Below are positions 16,823 to 26,880 of a DNA stretch of 64,000 bases, piece after piece. A program made the position numbers and the translations under genes. Within the stretch, counting starts at the first letter, position 1. The number at the start of each line of letters is the position of its first letter. The stretch covers positions 1 through 64,000 of the forward strand of contig NZ_MUXZ01000006.1 in the NCBI RefSeq assembly GCF_002015075.1, written 5' to 3'. The DNA comes from Canicola haemoglobinophilus (GTDB taxonomy: Bacteria > Pseudomonadota > Gammaproteobacteria > Enterobacterales > Pasteurellaceae). The notes below the pieces were generated by a model, which saw nothing but the letters and a program-made list of their open reading frames with translations, did not search any database and was not told the origin of the DNA.

Positions 16823-17404
16823 CTAGATTATTTCAATAATGAGATATGAAATTATGGCAAGAATAACAACAGACCATCCTATAATTTCAATGGATTGACG
16901 TAATTTAGTAGCAAATTTCTCACCGCCCCAAGCAGCTAGTTTTGCAACAAGTAAAAATCTCGCAGCACGAGAAACAAACGCAGTCAGTAGGAAAGGCAAA
17001 AATGCCATTTGCATAACACCTGCGCAAATTGTAAAAATTTTATAAGGGATAGGCGAAAAACCTGCCACAAAAACGACTAAAATGCCCCATTCCTTGAACC
17101 AAGAAAGTGCGGTATCCCAATGTTGTTGATAACCCCATTGTTGAATATATCCTTCTACAAAATCAAAGGCATAGTAGCCTAGTCCATAACCAATTGCACC
17201 ACCAACTACGGAGGCAAGTGCAGTATAAAATGCAAATCTAATGGCATATTTTGGCTTATTCATTGACATTGGAATAAGCATGACGTCAGGTGGTATCGGG
17301 AAGAAAATTGCTTCAATAAAACTAACAAAGGCTAGCCAAAATGTAGCAAAACGATGGTTTGACCATTGCATAGTTTTATCATATAAGGCACCGAAAATTT
17401 TCAT
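16823..17404 (-). CDS. YqaA-family (DedA superfamily) inner-membrane protein
   Basis: 193 residues, four to five membrane segments. SFIEAIFFPIPPDVMLIPM near residue 28, GGAIGYGLGYYAF near 68 and the FSPIPYKIFTICAGV motif near 115 mark the VTT/DedA superfamily, subgroup YqaA. This is a second member beside the gene at 15067. Members transport or flip membrane lipids; the substrate here is unknown. It lies between surE and the small lipoprotein gene on the same strand, so it is probably part of the surE-nlpD operon. Confidence 0.88.
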   Translation of the reverse strand: MKIFGALYDKTMQWSNHRFATFWLAFVSFIEAIFFPIPPDVMLIPMSMNKPKYAIRFAFYTALASVVGGAIGYGLGYYAFDFVEGYIQQWGYQQHWDTALSWFKEWGILVVFVAGFSPIPYKIFTICAGVMQMAFLPFLLTAFVSRAARFLLVAKLAAWGGEKFATKLRQSIEIIGWSVVILAIISYLIIEII

Positions 17405-17433
17405 ACCTGATTCCTTTGATTAAAAAATATTCA

Positions 17434-18174
17434 CTATTCCTTGTTCAGCCATTGTTGTAAAGCTGCCATAGAATGATAAGCGGTCATATCCGTTTGAATT
17501 GGTGTAATGGAAACATAACCATTTTTAACTGCATGGAAATCAGTCCCTTCAGCCTCATTTTCGGCTAACCCTATTGGTCCAATCCAATAAATATCTTCGC
17601 CTCTAGGGTCTTGCTGCTTAATAATATCTGCAGCAGCAGAACGATAACCAAGATGGCAAACTTTAATTCCTTTTATTTGATCATAGGGAAGATCTGGCAC
17701 ATTAATATTAATAATTTCACGGCTTTTTAATAATTGTCCATGTAATTTAGGAATAAGTTCTCCCACAATTCTTGCCGCACTTTCATAATGTTGTCTGCCA
17801 TCTAAGGAAACTGCAATAGCAGGCAAGCCTAAATGACGACCTTCTAAGGCCGCAGCAACCGTGCCAGAATAAATCACATCATCGCCTAAATTGACCCCCG
17901 CATTGATCCCTGAAACCACCAGATCAATTTGACCAGATAAAAATCCATTCAAGGCTAAATGTACACAATCTGCTGGCGTTCCATTAATACTGTAATCGCC
18001 ATTATCTAATTTCATTGGGCGCAAAGGCTCAATGAGAGTTAATGAACTTGAGGCAGCACTGCGATTGCGATCTGGAGCAACAACAGTTACCTGTGCAAAC
18101 TTGCGTAATTCTTTGGCAAGGGTTTTGATCCCTTCTGCTTGTATGCCATCATCATTAGAAAGCAGAATATGCAT
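17434..18174 (-). CDS. surE: 5'/3'-nucleotidase SurE
   Basis: 246 residues, close to the usual 250. The N-terminus ILLSNDDGI carries the metal-binding Asp pair; RNRSAASSSLT near residue 42 and VSGINAGVNLGDDVIYSGTVAAA near 86-108 are signature stretches. It dephosphorylates nucleoside monophosphates and is linked to stationary-phase survival. It lies 14 bases after truD, giving the truD-surE order found across gamma-proteobacteria. The pcm gene often next to surE is absent. Confidence 0.96.
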   Translation of the reverse strand: MHILLSNDDGIQAEGIKTLAKELRKFAQVTVVAPDRNRSAASSSLTLIEPLRPMKLDNGDYSINGTPADCVHLALNGFLSGQIDLVVSGINAGVNLGDDVIYSGTVAAALEGRHLGLPAIAVSLDGRQHYESAARIVGELIPKLHGQLLKSREIININVPDLPYDQIKGIKVCHLGYRSAAADIIKQQDPRGEDIYWIGPIGLAENEAEGTDFHAVKNGYVSITPIQTDMTAYHSMAALQQWLNKE

Positions 18175-18188
18175 ATTATTTCCTATAT

Positions 18189-19202
18189 TTAAAATTCTTC
18201 ATTGATCTTGACGAGTTCTCTGACTAGCGCGGTCGCATAGCTTCCTGCTGGCAAATAAAACTTCAGTTTTAATCCTTCAGGTTCAAATGACCAAGTTAAC
18301 TCCTGCGCTTGTATCAATATTGGGCGGCGAGCTGGTTTCATTCGTTCCTGTTTCATTAAATGCAATAAATCTTGATGTTCTACCACAATTGCATTTTCTA
18401 AATCACAAGCTAATTGCATATGTTCGCCAATAAGTGCGGCGGTAATTTGGAGATCTTGTTGTGCTAAACGTTGTTGCAATAGCGCTAAGTCTTCATTTTG
18501 ATCTGCGCTGAACCAACTATGTGAGCCAGCTAGCTGCAAAATATCATTTGCTAAGATCTGATTATGCAAGCCTTGCTGAATACGAGCAGACACAATCAAG
18601 TTAAATACTTCGCTACGAGCAGCGGAGAGATAAAAACTACGTTTTTTGCGATCTTTGACGTTAATTTCGCCTTTTGCCCAGCGTAGCGCTTGGGTTAAAT
18701 TATGTCCATCTCGACCAAAGCGTTGCTCTGTAAAATAATTAGGAAAACCATGTTTTTTTATATTTTCTAACCGCACTTTGAGATCATCGTCTTCTTGTGC
18801 ACCACGCAGTAAAATCTCGAAATAATTTCCCTCTAAACTGCCGGTACGAATTTTCCGATTGTGGCGTGTCACTTCAAGAATCTCTACGCCATCAAGTTGA
18901 AATTGGCTGAAATCAGGTGTTGCTTTTCCCGGCATTTGTAAACAAAACCACTGTTCAGTGATCGCTTTACGATCTTTCAGTCCTGCATACCCCATATTCT
19001 TCGCAGAAATTCCAGCAAATTGAGCCAGTTTTTCACCAACAAATAAGGTATTGCAGTCTGTTTTGCGCACTTTTACTGCAACGAATTCGCCATCGCCCGA
19101 CATGTCATAGCCAAGATGTTCTTTAACGATAAAATCGGCCCATTGTGCCTTTAAAAGTGCGGTCTGTTTTGGCACTGTTTGTAAGTAAGCTAATTCATTC
19201 AT
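18189..19202 (-). CDS. truD: tRNA pseudouridine(13) synthase TruD
   Basis: 337 residues from ATG 19202 (MNELAYLQ). A longer frame open to 19319 only overlaps ispF. The catalytic Asp lies in GYAGLKDRKA near residue 80 and the FPNYFTEQRFG motif near 150. It modifies U13 in tRNA-Glu. The start lies two bases after the ispF stop, so translation is probably coupled. Two uptake cores or near-cores lie within the gene. Confidence 0.95.
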   Translation of the reverse strand: MNELAYLQTVPKQTALLKAQWADFIVKEHLGYDMSGDGEFVAVKVRKTDCNTLFVGEKLAQFAGISAKNMGYAGLKDRKAITEQWFCLQMPGKATPDFSQFQLDGVEILEVTRHNRKIRTGSLEGNYFEILLRGAQEDDDLKVRLENIKKHGFPNYFTEQRFGRDGHNLTQALRWAKGEINVKDRKKRSFYLSAARSEVFNLIVSARIQQGLHNQILANDILQLAGSHSWFSADQNEDLALLQQRLAQQDLQITAALIGEHMQLACDLENAIVVEHQDLLHLMKQERMKPARRPILIQAQELTWSFEPEGLKLKFYLPAGSYATALVRELVKINEEF

Positions 19203-19204
19203 GG

Positions 19205-19684
19205 CTATGCTTTTTTCACTAATAATGCAACAGCTTCGCAAGCAATCCCTTCGCCACGCCCTGTAAAACCTAATTTTTCTGTGGTTGTTGCTTTCACATT
19301 CACTTGTTCCATATCGCAATTGAGATCTTCAGCAATTGCCGCACGCATTGCGTCAATATGTGGACGCATTTTAGGTGCTTGGGCAATGATAGTGACATCC
19401 ACATTGCCTACTTGATAACCTTTAGCTAAAACTGCTTGGTAAGCTGTTCTTAACAAGCCACGACTATCTGCACCTTTGTATTGCATATCCGTATCTGGAA
19501 ATAATTTGCCTATATCGCCTAACGCCATAGCACCAAGCAAGGCATCGGTTAATGCGTGCAATGCTACATCGCCGTCACTATGTGCAACTAAACCTTTTTC
19601 ATAAGGGATTGCCACCCCACCAATAATAATGGGACCTTCACCACCAAAGGCGTGCACATCAAAGCCGTGACCAATTCTTATCAT
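19205..19684 (-). CDS. ispF: 2-C-methyl-D-erythritol 2,4-cyclodiphosphate synthase
   Basis: 159 residues, normal length. Zinc ligands in GHGFDVHAF (Asp 8, His 10) and the HSDGDVALHALTDALLGA motif near residue 35 are intact; the C-terminal TTEKLGFTGRGEGIA closes the active site. It makes the cyclic diphosphate in the MEP isoprenoid pathway. The ispD gene for the same pathway is two genes upstream, with a KefB/C antiporter gene inserted between; in E. coli ispD and ispF are adjacent. Confidence 0.97.
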   Translation of the reverse strand: MIRIGHGFDVHAFGGEGPIIIGGVAIPYEKGLVAHSDGDVALHALTDALLGAMALGDIGKLFPDTDMQYKGADSRGLLRTAYQAVLAKGYQVGNVDVTIIAQAPKMRPHIDAMRAAIAEDLNCDMEQVNVKATTTEKLGFTGRGEGIACEAVALLVKKA

Positions 19685-19696
19685 ATTTTTTCCTAA

Positions 19697-21502
19697 TTAA
19701 CGTTCTTTACTCATAATTTGTTGCACTTCAGCCATCATTTCTTGGTCGACATCTAAAGCGATTTGAATTAATTCTTTATTTTCAAAGCGAGAAATTTTTG
19801 GATCATAAACCTCAGCCATCAATTTCACACTGTGACGATCTTTTCTAAAATATGCCTCGCCAATTTCTGTCACTATATCTTCATCCATGCCCAAGGATAA
19901 CAAGGCTTTTTTACCCGTTCTTAAGGCTGAATCAAAGGTTTCACGAATTTGGATATTGGCACCTGCATCATACAGATCGTAAACATGAATACGATCGTAG
20001 GCACGGGCGATAATTTTTGCTTGAGGGTTCATTTTACGAGCCAATTCAACCACATGTAGCGCTTGTTCTCGATTATCGATGGCTACAATCAATAATTCGG
20101 CATTTTCGACACCAGCAGCATGTAAGAGTTCAGGACGAGTTGCATCACCGTAATAACATTTAATACCAAGCTTTTTCATTCCTGCGATTAAGCCAGCATC
20201 TTTGTCAATAATCGTTGGATGATGTCCTGTCATGACTAACATGCGATGGACAATCTGACCAAAGCGCCCTAGACCAATCAATACAATCGGATGTTGCTCA
20301 TCAATATGATCCGCACTTCTTTCTGGTTGAGTTGGTTTTAAACGAGGGATAATGTATTTCTTCTGTGCAATGATAAAGAGCGGTGTTAAAACCATAGAAA
20401 GTACAACAATGGCGGTCATGTTAGCTTGCACTTCTTCTGAAATGACATTTTGGCTCGCTGCAGCAGAGAATAATACAAAGGCAAATTCGCCACCTTGCGC
20501 CATGATAATTGCGCGGTCGATAGAATTGGCATTGCCTGTTTTGGTCACTAAAGCCACTAAGTAAATTGCTAAGCCTTTGACCAACATAAAAATCAGTACG
20601 CCAAAAATAATTAAGAATAAATTTTCAGCTACAACAGAAAGGTTTAGTGACATACCTACGCCAAGGAAGAATAAGCCTAATAACAAACCTCTAAATGGCT
20701 CAATATCCGCTTCAAGTTGGTGGCGGAAACTGGATTCAGAAAGTAGCACCCCAGCAACAAAAGCGCCCATTGCCATAGATAATCCACCTTCTTCCATAAG
20801 TAGTGCAGAACCTAGCACAACTAAAAGTGCGGCTGCTGTCATTACTTCACGAATTTTCGTTTTGGCTAAAATTTTAAATAATGGATTTAATAACCAAAGT
20901 CCAGCTGCCACTAAAACGGCAACGGCACCACCAGAAATAGCGATTTTTTGCCAAAGTGGTTCGGTTGAAGCGACTTTATCCGGCGATAAGAAGGTTACAA
21001 AAGCAAGTAATGGAACGATGAGTAAATCTTCAAAGAGCAAAATGGAAACAATACGTTGTCCTCTTGGTGAGGTCATATCATTACGATCACTGAGTTCTTG
21101 CATCACGATTGCTGTTGAGGTTAAAACGAAACCAGAGGCGGCAACAAAAGCAACTTTCCAATCAAAACCATATAAAATTGCAATGTAGGTTAATGCTCCT
21201 GTACAAAGGGTAATTTGGAATGCACCTAAGCAAAATATATGGTTACGCAATCCCCAAATATGTGAAGGTTTCATCTCCAACCCAATGATGAACAAGAACA
21301 TGACCACGCCTAATTCAGCAATATGGATTATTCCTTCTGGATCGGTAAAAAGCCCTAAGCCAAATGGCCCAATAACTAAACCTGCGGCTAAATAACCCAA
21401 TACTGAGCCAAGTCCTAAGCGTTTGAATAGCGGAACCGCAACCACTGCAGCGGCAAGAAGCGTAACAACGCTAACAAGTTGGTTTGCACCTTCAGCTGCC
21501 AT
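19697..21502 (-). CDS. kefC: KefB/KefC-type potassium/proton antiporter (CPA2 family)
   Basis: 601 residues. About the first 390 form a 12- to 13-segment CPA2 exchanger (GYLAAGLVIGPFGLG near 35, GAFVAGVLLSESSFRHQLEADIEPFRGLLLGLFFLGVGM near 246-284). The rest is a TrkA-N/RCK nucleotide-binding domain (PIVLIGLGRFGQIVHRML, near 404). In E. coli such systems release potassium and acidify the cytoplasm when glutathione adducts bind. KefB and KefC cannot be told apart reliably here. It lies between ispD and ispF on the same strand. Confidence 0.88.
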   Translation of the reverse strand: MAAEGANQLVSVVTLLAAAVVAVPLFKRLGLGSVLGYLAAGLVIGPFGLGLFTDPEGIIHIAELGVVMFLFIIGLEMKPSHIWGLRNHIFCLGAFQITLCTGALTYIAILYGFDWKVAFVAASGFVLTSTAIVMQELSDRNDMTSPRGQRIVSILLFEDLLIVPLLAFVTFLSPDKVASTEPLWQKIAISGGAVAVLVAAGLWLLNPLFKILAKTKIREVMTAAALLVVLGSALLMEEGGLSMAMGAFVAGVLLSESSFRHQLEADIEPFRGLLLGLFFLGVGMSLNLSVVAENLFLIIFGVLIFMLVKGLAIYLVALVTKTGNANSIDRAIIMAQGGEFAFVLFSAAASQNVISEEVQANMTAIVVLSMVLTPLFIIAQKKYIIPRLKPTQPERSADHIDEQHPIVLIGLGRFGQIVHRMLVMTGHHPTIIDKDAGLIAGMKKLGIKCYYGDATRPELLHAAGVENAELLIVAIDNREQALHVVELARKMNPQAKIIARAYDRIHVYDLYDAGANIQIRETFDSALRTGKKALLSLGMDEDIVTEIGEAYFRKDRHSVKLMAEVYDPKISRFENKELIQIALDVDQEMMAEVQQIMSKER

Positions 21503-21513
21503 AATAAGTACCT

Positions 21514-22191
21514 TTATTTTCTGGTTAAATAAAATTCCGCTAATGCTAAGTCTTCTGGGTGAGTGACTTTAATATTATCGCTACGCCCTGACACTAAGTG
21601 CGGTCGAAATCCTGCGAGTTCCATTGCTGAGGCCTCATCTGTTACGATAAAGCCCTGTTTTTCAGCTTGCTCTAAGGCATTTTGTAAGCGTTCAACAGGA
21701 AAAAATTGTGGTGTTTGCGCCAACCATAATTGGCTACGATCTTCCGTATGTTGAATTTGTAAATCTGCATTTGAACGTTTAATGGTATCTACTGCTGGAA
21801 TTGCTAGAATAGCGCCATTTTCATCTTGAATTTGCACTAATTTATCCAAATCCTCGTGGCGCAAACAAGGGCGAGCAGCATCATGTACCAACACCCAAGA
21901 TGTTTTATTTTCAATAGAACGTAAACCATTTAATACAGAGTCTGCACGATTTGCTCCACCAGTGACTATTTTTATCCGTGGATCTTGTAGTAAATCAATG
22001 CTCGATAAATAAGGATCATTTTCAGCTACAGGCAAAATAATTTGATTAATTTTTTCGTAGCTCAAAAAAATATTTAATGTATGTTCTAAAATAGTTTTAC
22101 CCAAGATTTTTAAATATTGCTTGGGGCGATCCGCTTGCATACGACTACCAATGCCCGCTGCAGGTATAATGGCAATAATTTCTCTATTCAT
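21514..22191 (-). CDS. ispD: 2-C-methyl-D-erythritol 4-phosphate cytidylyltransferase
   Basis: 225 residues. The nucleotide-binding loop PAAGIGSRMQADRPKQYL is at residues 10-27; VHDAARPCL near 102 and the C-terminal HPEDLALAE are typical. It makes CDP-methylerythritol in the MEP pathway. Its ATG directly adjoins the ftsB stop, the ftsB-ispD order found in E. coli. Confidence 0.96.
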   Translation of the reverse strand: MNREIIAIIPAAGIGSRMQADRPKQYLKILGKTILEHTLNIFLSYEKINQIILPVAENDPYLSSIDLLQDPRIKIVTGGANRADSVLNGLRSIENKTSWVLVHDAARPCLRHEDLDKLVQIQDENGAILAIPAVDTIKRSNADLQIQHTEDRSQLWLAQTPQFFPVERLQNALEQAEKQGFIVTDEASAMELAGFRPHLVSGRSDNIKVTHPEDLALAEFYLTRK

Positions 22192-22473
22192 TTATCTATT
22201 CTTATCTTTAACAATACGATAAAACACTTCGTTTTGCTTAATCATTTCATATTCCATTCTTGCTCTTTCTTCAATTGCTTCAAGTCCATTTTTTAGATCT
22301 TTAATTTCTGAAAAAATGATTTGATTGCGTTGCGATAATTTCTCATTTTCTTGTTTACGTTGAGCGATTTCTGCTTTGACATTTTGGTAATCAAAATACC
22401 CATTTTTGCCAAACCAAAGATCATATTGAAAAGTGACCAGTAAAGTTAACAGAATTAAAATAAATAAACGCAT
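22192..22473 (-). CDS. ftsB: Cell division protein FtsB
   Basis: 93 residues: a single N-terminal membrane helix (residues 3-20) followed by a coiled coil (QRKQENEKLSQRNQIIFSEI) and a C-terminal segment EERARMEYEMIKQNEVFYRIV. This is the whole FtsB plan; it forms the FtsQLB divisome complex in the inner membrane. It lies in a greB-ftsB-ispD run with 10- and 0-base gaps. Confidence 0.95.
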   Translation of the reverse strand: MRLFILILLTLLVTFQYDLWFGKNGYFDYQNVKAEIAQRKQENEKLSQRNQIIFSEIKDLKNGLEAIEERARMEYEMIKQNEVFYRIVKDKNR

Positions 22474-22483
22474 TTTTTATCTC

Positions 22484-22960
22484 TTATTTTTCATACCAAA
22501 TGTTATTGATGTATAGGGATTGTATCCCAGAAGGTGTTGAAACTTTAACCTCTTCATCGACTTCTTTACCAATTAAAGCTCTGGCAACGGGACTATCAAT
22601 AGAGATCCAATTTTTAGCAGGATCAAATTCATCACAACCGACAATTCGATATTGCTTTTCCTCACCTTGTTCATCTTCTAATGCAACCCATGCGCCAAAA
22701 AAGACTTTGCCTTCTTGTTTTGGGTTATAGTCCACAATTTGTAAAACTTCTAAACGTTTCATTAGAAAACGGACTCGACGATCAATTTCTCTTAAACGGC
22801 GTTTGCCATAAATATATTCTGCATTTTCGCTACGATCACCTAAAGCAGCGGCATCAGATACAGCTTGAGTGACTTTAGGGCGCTCGTCTTTCCATAAATA
22901 CTTTAGTTCTTGATCTAGAGCATTCCAGCCGTAACGAGTGATGTAATTAGATTTGGACAT
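22484..22960 (-). CDS. greB: Transcription elongation factor GreB
   Basis: 158 residues from ATG 22960 (MSKSNYITRYGWNAL), chosen because GAAGGAAG precedes it; the frame stays open to 23011 but without a site. The N-terminal coiled coil carries the acidic tip (GDRSENAEYIYGKRRLREIDRR), and the C-terminal FKBP-like domain follows. It stimulates transcript cleavage by backtracked RNA polymerase. The YIYGKRRLREIDRR stretch fits GreB rather than GreA. It is divergent from tex, the same neighbour pair as in E. coli. The 180-base space between them shows no clear motif. Confidence 0.95.
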   Translation of the reverse strand: MSKSNYITRYGWNALDQELKYLWKDERPKVTQAVSDAAALGDRSENAEYIYGKRRLREIDRRVRFLMKRLEVLQIVDYNPKQEGKVFFGAWVALEDEQGEEKQYRIVGCDEFDPAKNWISIDSPVARALIGKEVDEEVKVSTPSGIQSLYINNIWYEK

Positions 22961-23142
22961 TATATTGACTTCCTTCAAAAGAGGGCGAAATTGTAGCATA
23001 AGATCAATCATAAATATGTGAAGAATGGCTAAAATTACAGTTAATTTAGCAATTTCTCCAATAATTGTTTGAACTATTGCTTTAAACCCAGTATTCTACG
23101 GCGAATTTTTTTCTTTCAACAGAACATAGAAATAGAAACAAG

Positions 23143-25458
23143 ATGTTAAACCAGCGAATTGCAAGTATTATTGCGCAAGAATTAACCGTTCTTCCACATC
23201 AAATTTTGTCAGCTATTCAATTATTAGATGATGGCAATACTATTCCTTTTATTGCTCGTTATCGTAAAGAAGTAACTGGTGGATTAGATGATACCCAATT
23301 ACGTCATTTTGAAACCCGTTTAATTTATTTGCGTGAGTTAGAAGATCGCCGCCAAACCATTCTCAAATCTATTGAAGAGCAAGGTAAATTGACCGATGAA
23401 TTACGCAATCAAATTGAACAAACGCAAAGTAAAACGGAATTAGAAGATCTCTATTTACCTTATAAGCCAAAACGCCGTACCAAAGGACAGATTGCCATTG
23501 AGGCTGGAATTGAGCCTTTAGCTGATTTACTTTGGAATGATCCTAGCCAAGAACCAGAACAGGCGGCTGCAAATTATATTAATAACGAACAAGGGTTTGC
23601 CGACACAAAATCAGTGCTTGATGGTGCTCGTTATATTTTAATGGAACGTTTTGCCGAAGATGCACAATTGTTGGCAAAAGTACGCCAATATTTACAGCAA
23701 AGTGCGGTGTTAATTTCCAAAGTTTTAGAAGGTAAAGAGGAAGAAGGCGAAAAATTCAGAGATTATTTTGATCATCAGGAATTATTGCGCAATGTGCCTT
23801 CTCATCGTGCCTTAGCTATGTTCCGTGGGCGTAATGAAGGTTTCTTGCAATTAAGCTTGAATGCTGATCCTGAACAAGAAGAAGGGGTTCGCCACAGTTA
23901 TTGTGAAGAGATTATTCGTGAACATTTAGGTGTTCATTTGGCTCAACAGCCTGCAGATAAATGGCGTGAACAAGTGATTTCTTGGACTTGGCGCATTAAA
24001 GTCTCTTTGCATCTGGAAACGGAACTGATGAGCGCTTTGCGTGAGAAAGCAGAAGATGAAGCTATAGATGTTTTTGCGCAAAATTTAACTTCACTGTTAA
24101 TGGCTGCGCCAGCTGGGGCGAAAAATACCATGGGGCTGGATCCGGGATTAAGAACGGGTGTTAAAGTTGCGGTGGTGGATAATACAGGTAAATTATTGGC
24201 AACTGATACAGTTTATCCACACACGGGACAAATGACTTCAGCTATGACTGCTATTTATCAATTAATTAAGCAACATAATGTGGAATTAATTGCTATTGGT
24301 AATGGAACAGCATCAAGAGAAACAGAAAGATTTGCAAAAGAAGTCATTAAGCAAATTGAGAACAATAAACCACAAACTGTAGTCGTAAGTGAGGCAGGGG
24401 CATCGGTATATTCTGCTTCAGAGCTTGCGGCACAAGAATTTCCAGCATTAGATGTTTCTTTGCGTGGTGCAGTTTCTATTGCTCGCCGTTTGCAAGATCC
24501 ATTGGCAGAATTAGTTAAAATTGAACCAAAAGCAATTGGCGTAGGGCAATATCAGCATGATGTAAACCAAAGCCAACTTGCCCGTAAATTAGATGCTGTG
24601 GTGGAAGATTGTGTAAATGCGGTAGGGGTTGATTTGAATACTGCTTCTGCGCCTTTATTGGCTCGAGTGGCTGGTATGACAAAAACGCTAGCGCAAAATA
24701 TTGTGGCATATCGTGATGAAAATGGGCGATTTGAAAACCGTAACCAATTGAAAAAGGTGGCTCGTTTGGGACCTAAAGCTTTCGAGCAATGTGCTGGTTT
24801 TATGCGTATTGCACAGGGCAAAAATCCCCTTGATGCGTCAGGTGTTCACCCTGAGGCTTATCCTGTAGTTGAAAAAATATTACAAGCAACAGAACAGTCC
24901 ATTCACGATTTAATGGGGAATGCAAGTGCGGTGCGGCAGTTAGATGCAAAACAATTTACCGATGAGCAATTTGGTTTACCAACGGTTTTGGATATTTTCA
25001 AAGAATTAGAAAAACCGGGACGAGATCCTCGTGGAGAATTTAAAACTGCAGTCTTTATGGACGGTGTTGAAGAAATTACCGACTTAAAAGCAGGTATGAT
25101 TTTAGAGGGAACAGTTACAAATGTAACTAATTTTGGTGCATTTGTTGATATTGGTGTACATCAAGATGGTTTAGTTCATATTTCATCACTTTCTGACAAA
25201 TTTGTGGAAAACCCTCATGATGTAGTGAAAACTGGTGATATTGTGAAAGTCAAAGTGCTAGAAGTGGATGTGGCTCGTAAACGTATTGGGTTAACCATGC
25301 GTTTAGATGAAAATCCGCTTAAAAATGACCGCACTTCAGGCAAAACAAGCCCAGCAAATTCAAAAGGAATGAATAGAGAACAGAAAAATTCTCGTGCTGC
25401 TGGTAATAATGTAATGGGCAATGCTTTTGCCGATGCGTTAAAAAATTGGAAGAAATAA
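23143..25458 (+). CDS. tex: RNA-binding transcription accessory protein Tex
   Basis: 771 residues. The order is an N-terminal helical/Tex domain with PFIARYRKEVTGGLDDTQLR near residue 37, a YqgF/RNase H-like fold (LDPGLRTGVKVAVVD near 329), a helix-hairpin-helix region (LNTASAPLLARVAGM) and an S1 domain (GMILEGTVTNVTNFGAFVDIGVHQDGLVHIS near 654). It binds nucleic acid and associates with transcription and ribosomes. Uptake cores lie inside at about 23699, 24924 and 25327. Confidence 0.96.
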   Translation: MLNQRIASIIAQELTVLPHQILSAIQLLDDGNTIPFIARYRKEVTGGLDDTQLRHFETRLIYLRELEDRRQTILKSIEEQGKLTDELRNQIEQTQSKTELEDLYLPYKPKRRTKGQIAIEAGIEPLADLLWNDPSQEPEQAAANYINNEQGFADTKSVLDGARYILMERFAEDAQLLAKVRQYLQQSAVLISKVLEGKEEEGEKFRDYFDHQELLRNVPSHRALAMFRGRNEGFLQLSLNADPEQEEGVRHSYCEEIIREHLGVHLAQQPADKWREQVISWTWRIKVSLHLETELMSALREKAEDEAIDVFAQNLTSLLMAAPAGAKNTMGLDPGLRTGVKVAVVDNTGKLLATDTVYPHTGQMTSAMTAIYQLIKQHNVELIAIGNGTASRETERFAKEVIKQIENNKPQTVVVSEAGASVYSASELAAQEFPALDVSLRGAVSIARRLQDPLAELVKIEPKAIGVGQYQHDVNQSQLARKLDAVVEDCVNAVGVDLNTASAPLLARVAGMTKTLAQNIVAYRDENGRFENRNQLKKVARLGPKAFEQCAGFMRIAQGKNPLDASGVHPEAYPVVEKILQATEQSIHDLMGNASAVRQLDAKQFTDEQFGLPTVLDIFKELEKPGRDPRGEFKTAVFMDGVEEITDLKAGMILEGTVTNVTNFGAFVDIGVHQDGLVHISSLSDKFVENPHDVVKTGDIVKVKVLEVDVARKRIGLTMRLDENPLKNDRTSGKTSPANSKGMNREQKNSRAAGNNVMGNAFADALKNWKK

Positions 25459-25536
25459 GGTTGATATGAGGTTCTTCCGCCTTGTGTCATAAAAGTTTTA
25501 TTTAATTTATTTTTTATAACAAAGGAAATTTTCTAT

Positions 25537-26826
25537 ATGAATAAAAACACACTTATTGTTGGTTTTATGCTGTTCGCTGTTTTTTTTGGCGCAGGAAACC
25601 TGATTTTCCCACCAAAACTAGGCTTTGATAGCGGAATTGATTTTTGGACATCCATTAGCGGTTTCGTTCTGACTGGTGTTGGTTTACCACTTATTGCAAC
25701 GATAGTGGCTGCTCGCTATGAAGGTGGATATAAAAAAGCCTTAGAAAATATTCACCCACTCATTTCCTTATTATTGTTAAGTGCAATTTACTTAACGATT
25801 GGGCCATTCTTTGCGATTCCTCGTACAGGAGCCACTGCTTATGATATGGCAGTAATTCCATTTATTGGTGAGGCGAGCTCGTTATCTCTCTTTATTTTTA
25901 CAATGATCTATTTCGCTATTACTTTATGGGTGAGTTTAAACCCGACCAAAATGGTGGATCGTATTGGCTCAATATTAACCCCTGTATTATTGATTTCAAT
26001 TATTGCTTTAGTCATTCGTTCAGTAACTCTCTTTGCTGGTGTAGAAAGCATTGAAAGTAAAACCATGGAAACGCCATTCTTTAGTGGTTTTATTGAAGGC
26101 TATCAAACAATGGATGCTCTTGCTGCGTTTGCTTTCTCTGTGTTAGTGATTAATGGTATTCGAGCTAAATCAAAAGGCGAGATTTCTATTGTTAAACAAA
26201 CTACAGCAGCAGCATTTATTGCGGCGCTTTCATTAGCAATTATCTATATTGCGATTGGTTGGATTGGCTATAAAATGCCACTTTCAGCAGAAACTGTTGC
26301 TGATGTTGCGGCGAAAGGTCAAAACTTAGGTACATTTATTTTAAATAATGCGGCGTTACAATCTTTTGGAGAATTAGGGCGTAGTTTATTAGGATTAATT
26401 GTTACTCTAGCTTGTTTGACTACTGCTATCGGCTTAGTTGTGGCAACATCATCATACTTTAACAGCGTTTTCCCACGTATTCCGTATAAAGCTTATGCAG
26501 TGCTTTTCACTTTAATTGGCTTTGGTTTAGCAAATCAGGGATTAAATGCGGTAATTAGTAAATCTGTACCTGTATTACTAGTTTTATACCCAATTTCAAT
26601 GACCGCTTTATCAGTGCTTTTAGTAAATTGTTTCTTCCCAATTCCACGCCTAGCTCAAGGCTTACCAATTATTTTGGTAACAGTAGTATCAATTGCTTCT
26701 GTGGCTGGTGTTGAATTAATTAACCAATTACCGCTAAAAGCCTACTCAATGGAATGGTTGCCATTTGCTTTAGCTGGATTTGTTTTAGGCTATGTTTTAC
26801 AAATGTTTTCTAGTAAAGAAAAATAG
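25537..26826 (+). CDS. brnQ: Branched-chain amino acid transporter BrnQ
   Basis: 429 residues, full length for the LIVCS family, with about 12 membrane segments. FFGAGNLIFPPKLGF near residue 17 and GPFFAIPRTGATAYDMA near 89 are family signatures. It imports leucine, isoleucine and valine with a cation. AAAGGAAA precedes the ATG. It is monocistronic and convergent with nfuA across a strong shared terminator. Confidence 0.95.
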   Translation: MNKNTLIVGFMLFAVFFGAGNLIFPPKLGFDSGIDFWTSISGFVLTGVGLPLIATIVAARYEGGYKKALENIHPLISLLLLSAIYLTIGPFFAIPRTGATAYDMAVIPFIGEASSLSLFIFTMIYFAITLWVSLNPTKMVDRIGSILTPVLLISIIALVIRSVTLFAGVESIESKTMETPFFSGFIEGYQTMDALAAFAFSVLVINGIRAKSKGEISIVKQTTAAAFIAALSLAIIYIAIGWIGYKMPLSAETVADVAAKGQNLGTFILNNAALQSFGELGRSLLGLIVTLACLTTAIGLVVATSSYFNSVFPRIPYKAYAVLFTLIGFGLANQGLNAVISKSVPVLLVLYPISMTALSVLLVNCFFPIPRLAQGLPIILVTVVSIASVAGVELINQLPLKAYSMEWLPFALAGFVLGYVLQMFSSKEK

Positions 26827-26845
26827 TATTGAAAAGATGAAGTAG

Positions 26846-26880
26846 AAAAAATCGGGGCATTTAAAGCCCCGAATTTTTTA
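26846..26880. terminator. Bidirectional terminator between brnQ and nfuA
   Basis: TCGGGGC (26852-26858) / GCCCCGA (26866-26872) with T run to the right and A run to the left. Confidence 0.87.

Noticed and set aside
18189..19319. A longer truD start at 19319
   Set aside because: The extra 39 residues are ispF coding DNA in another frame; ATG 19202 fits the family start.
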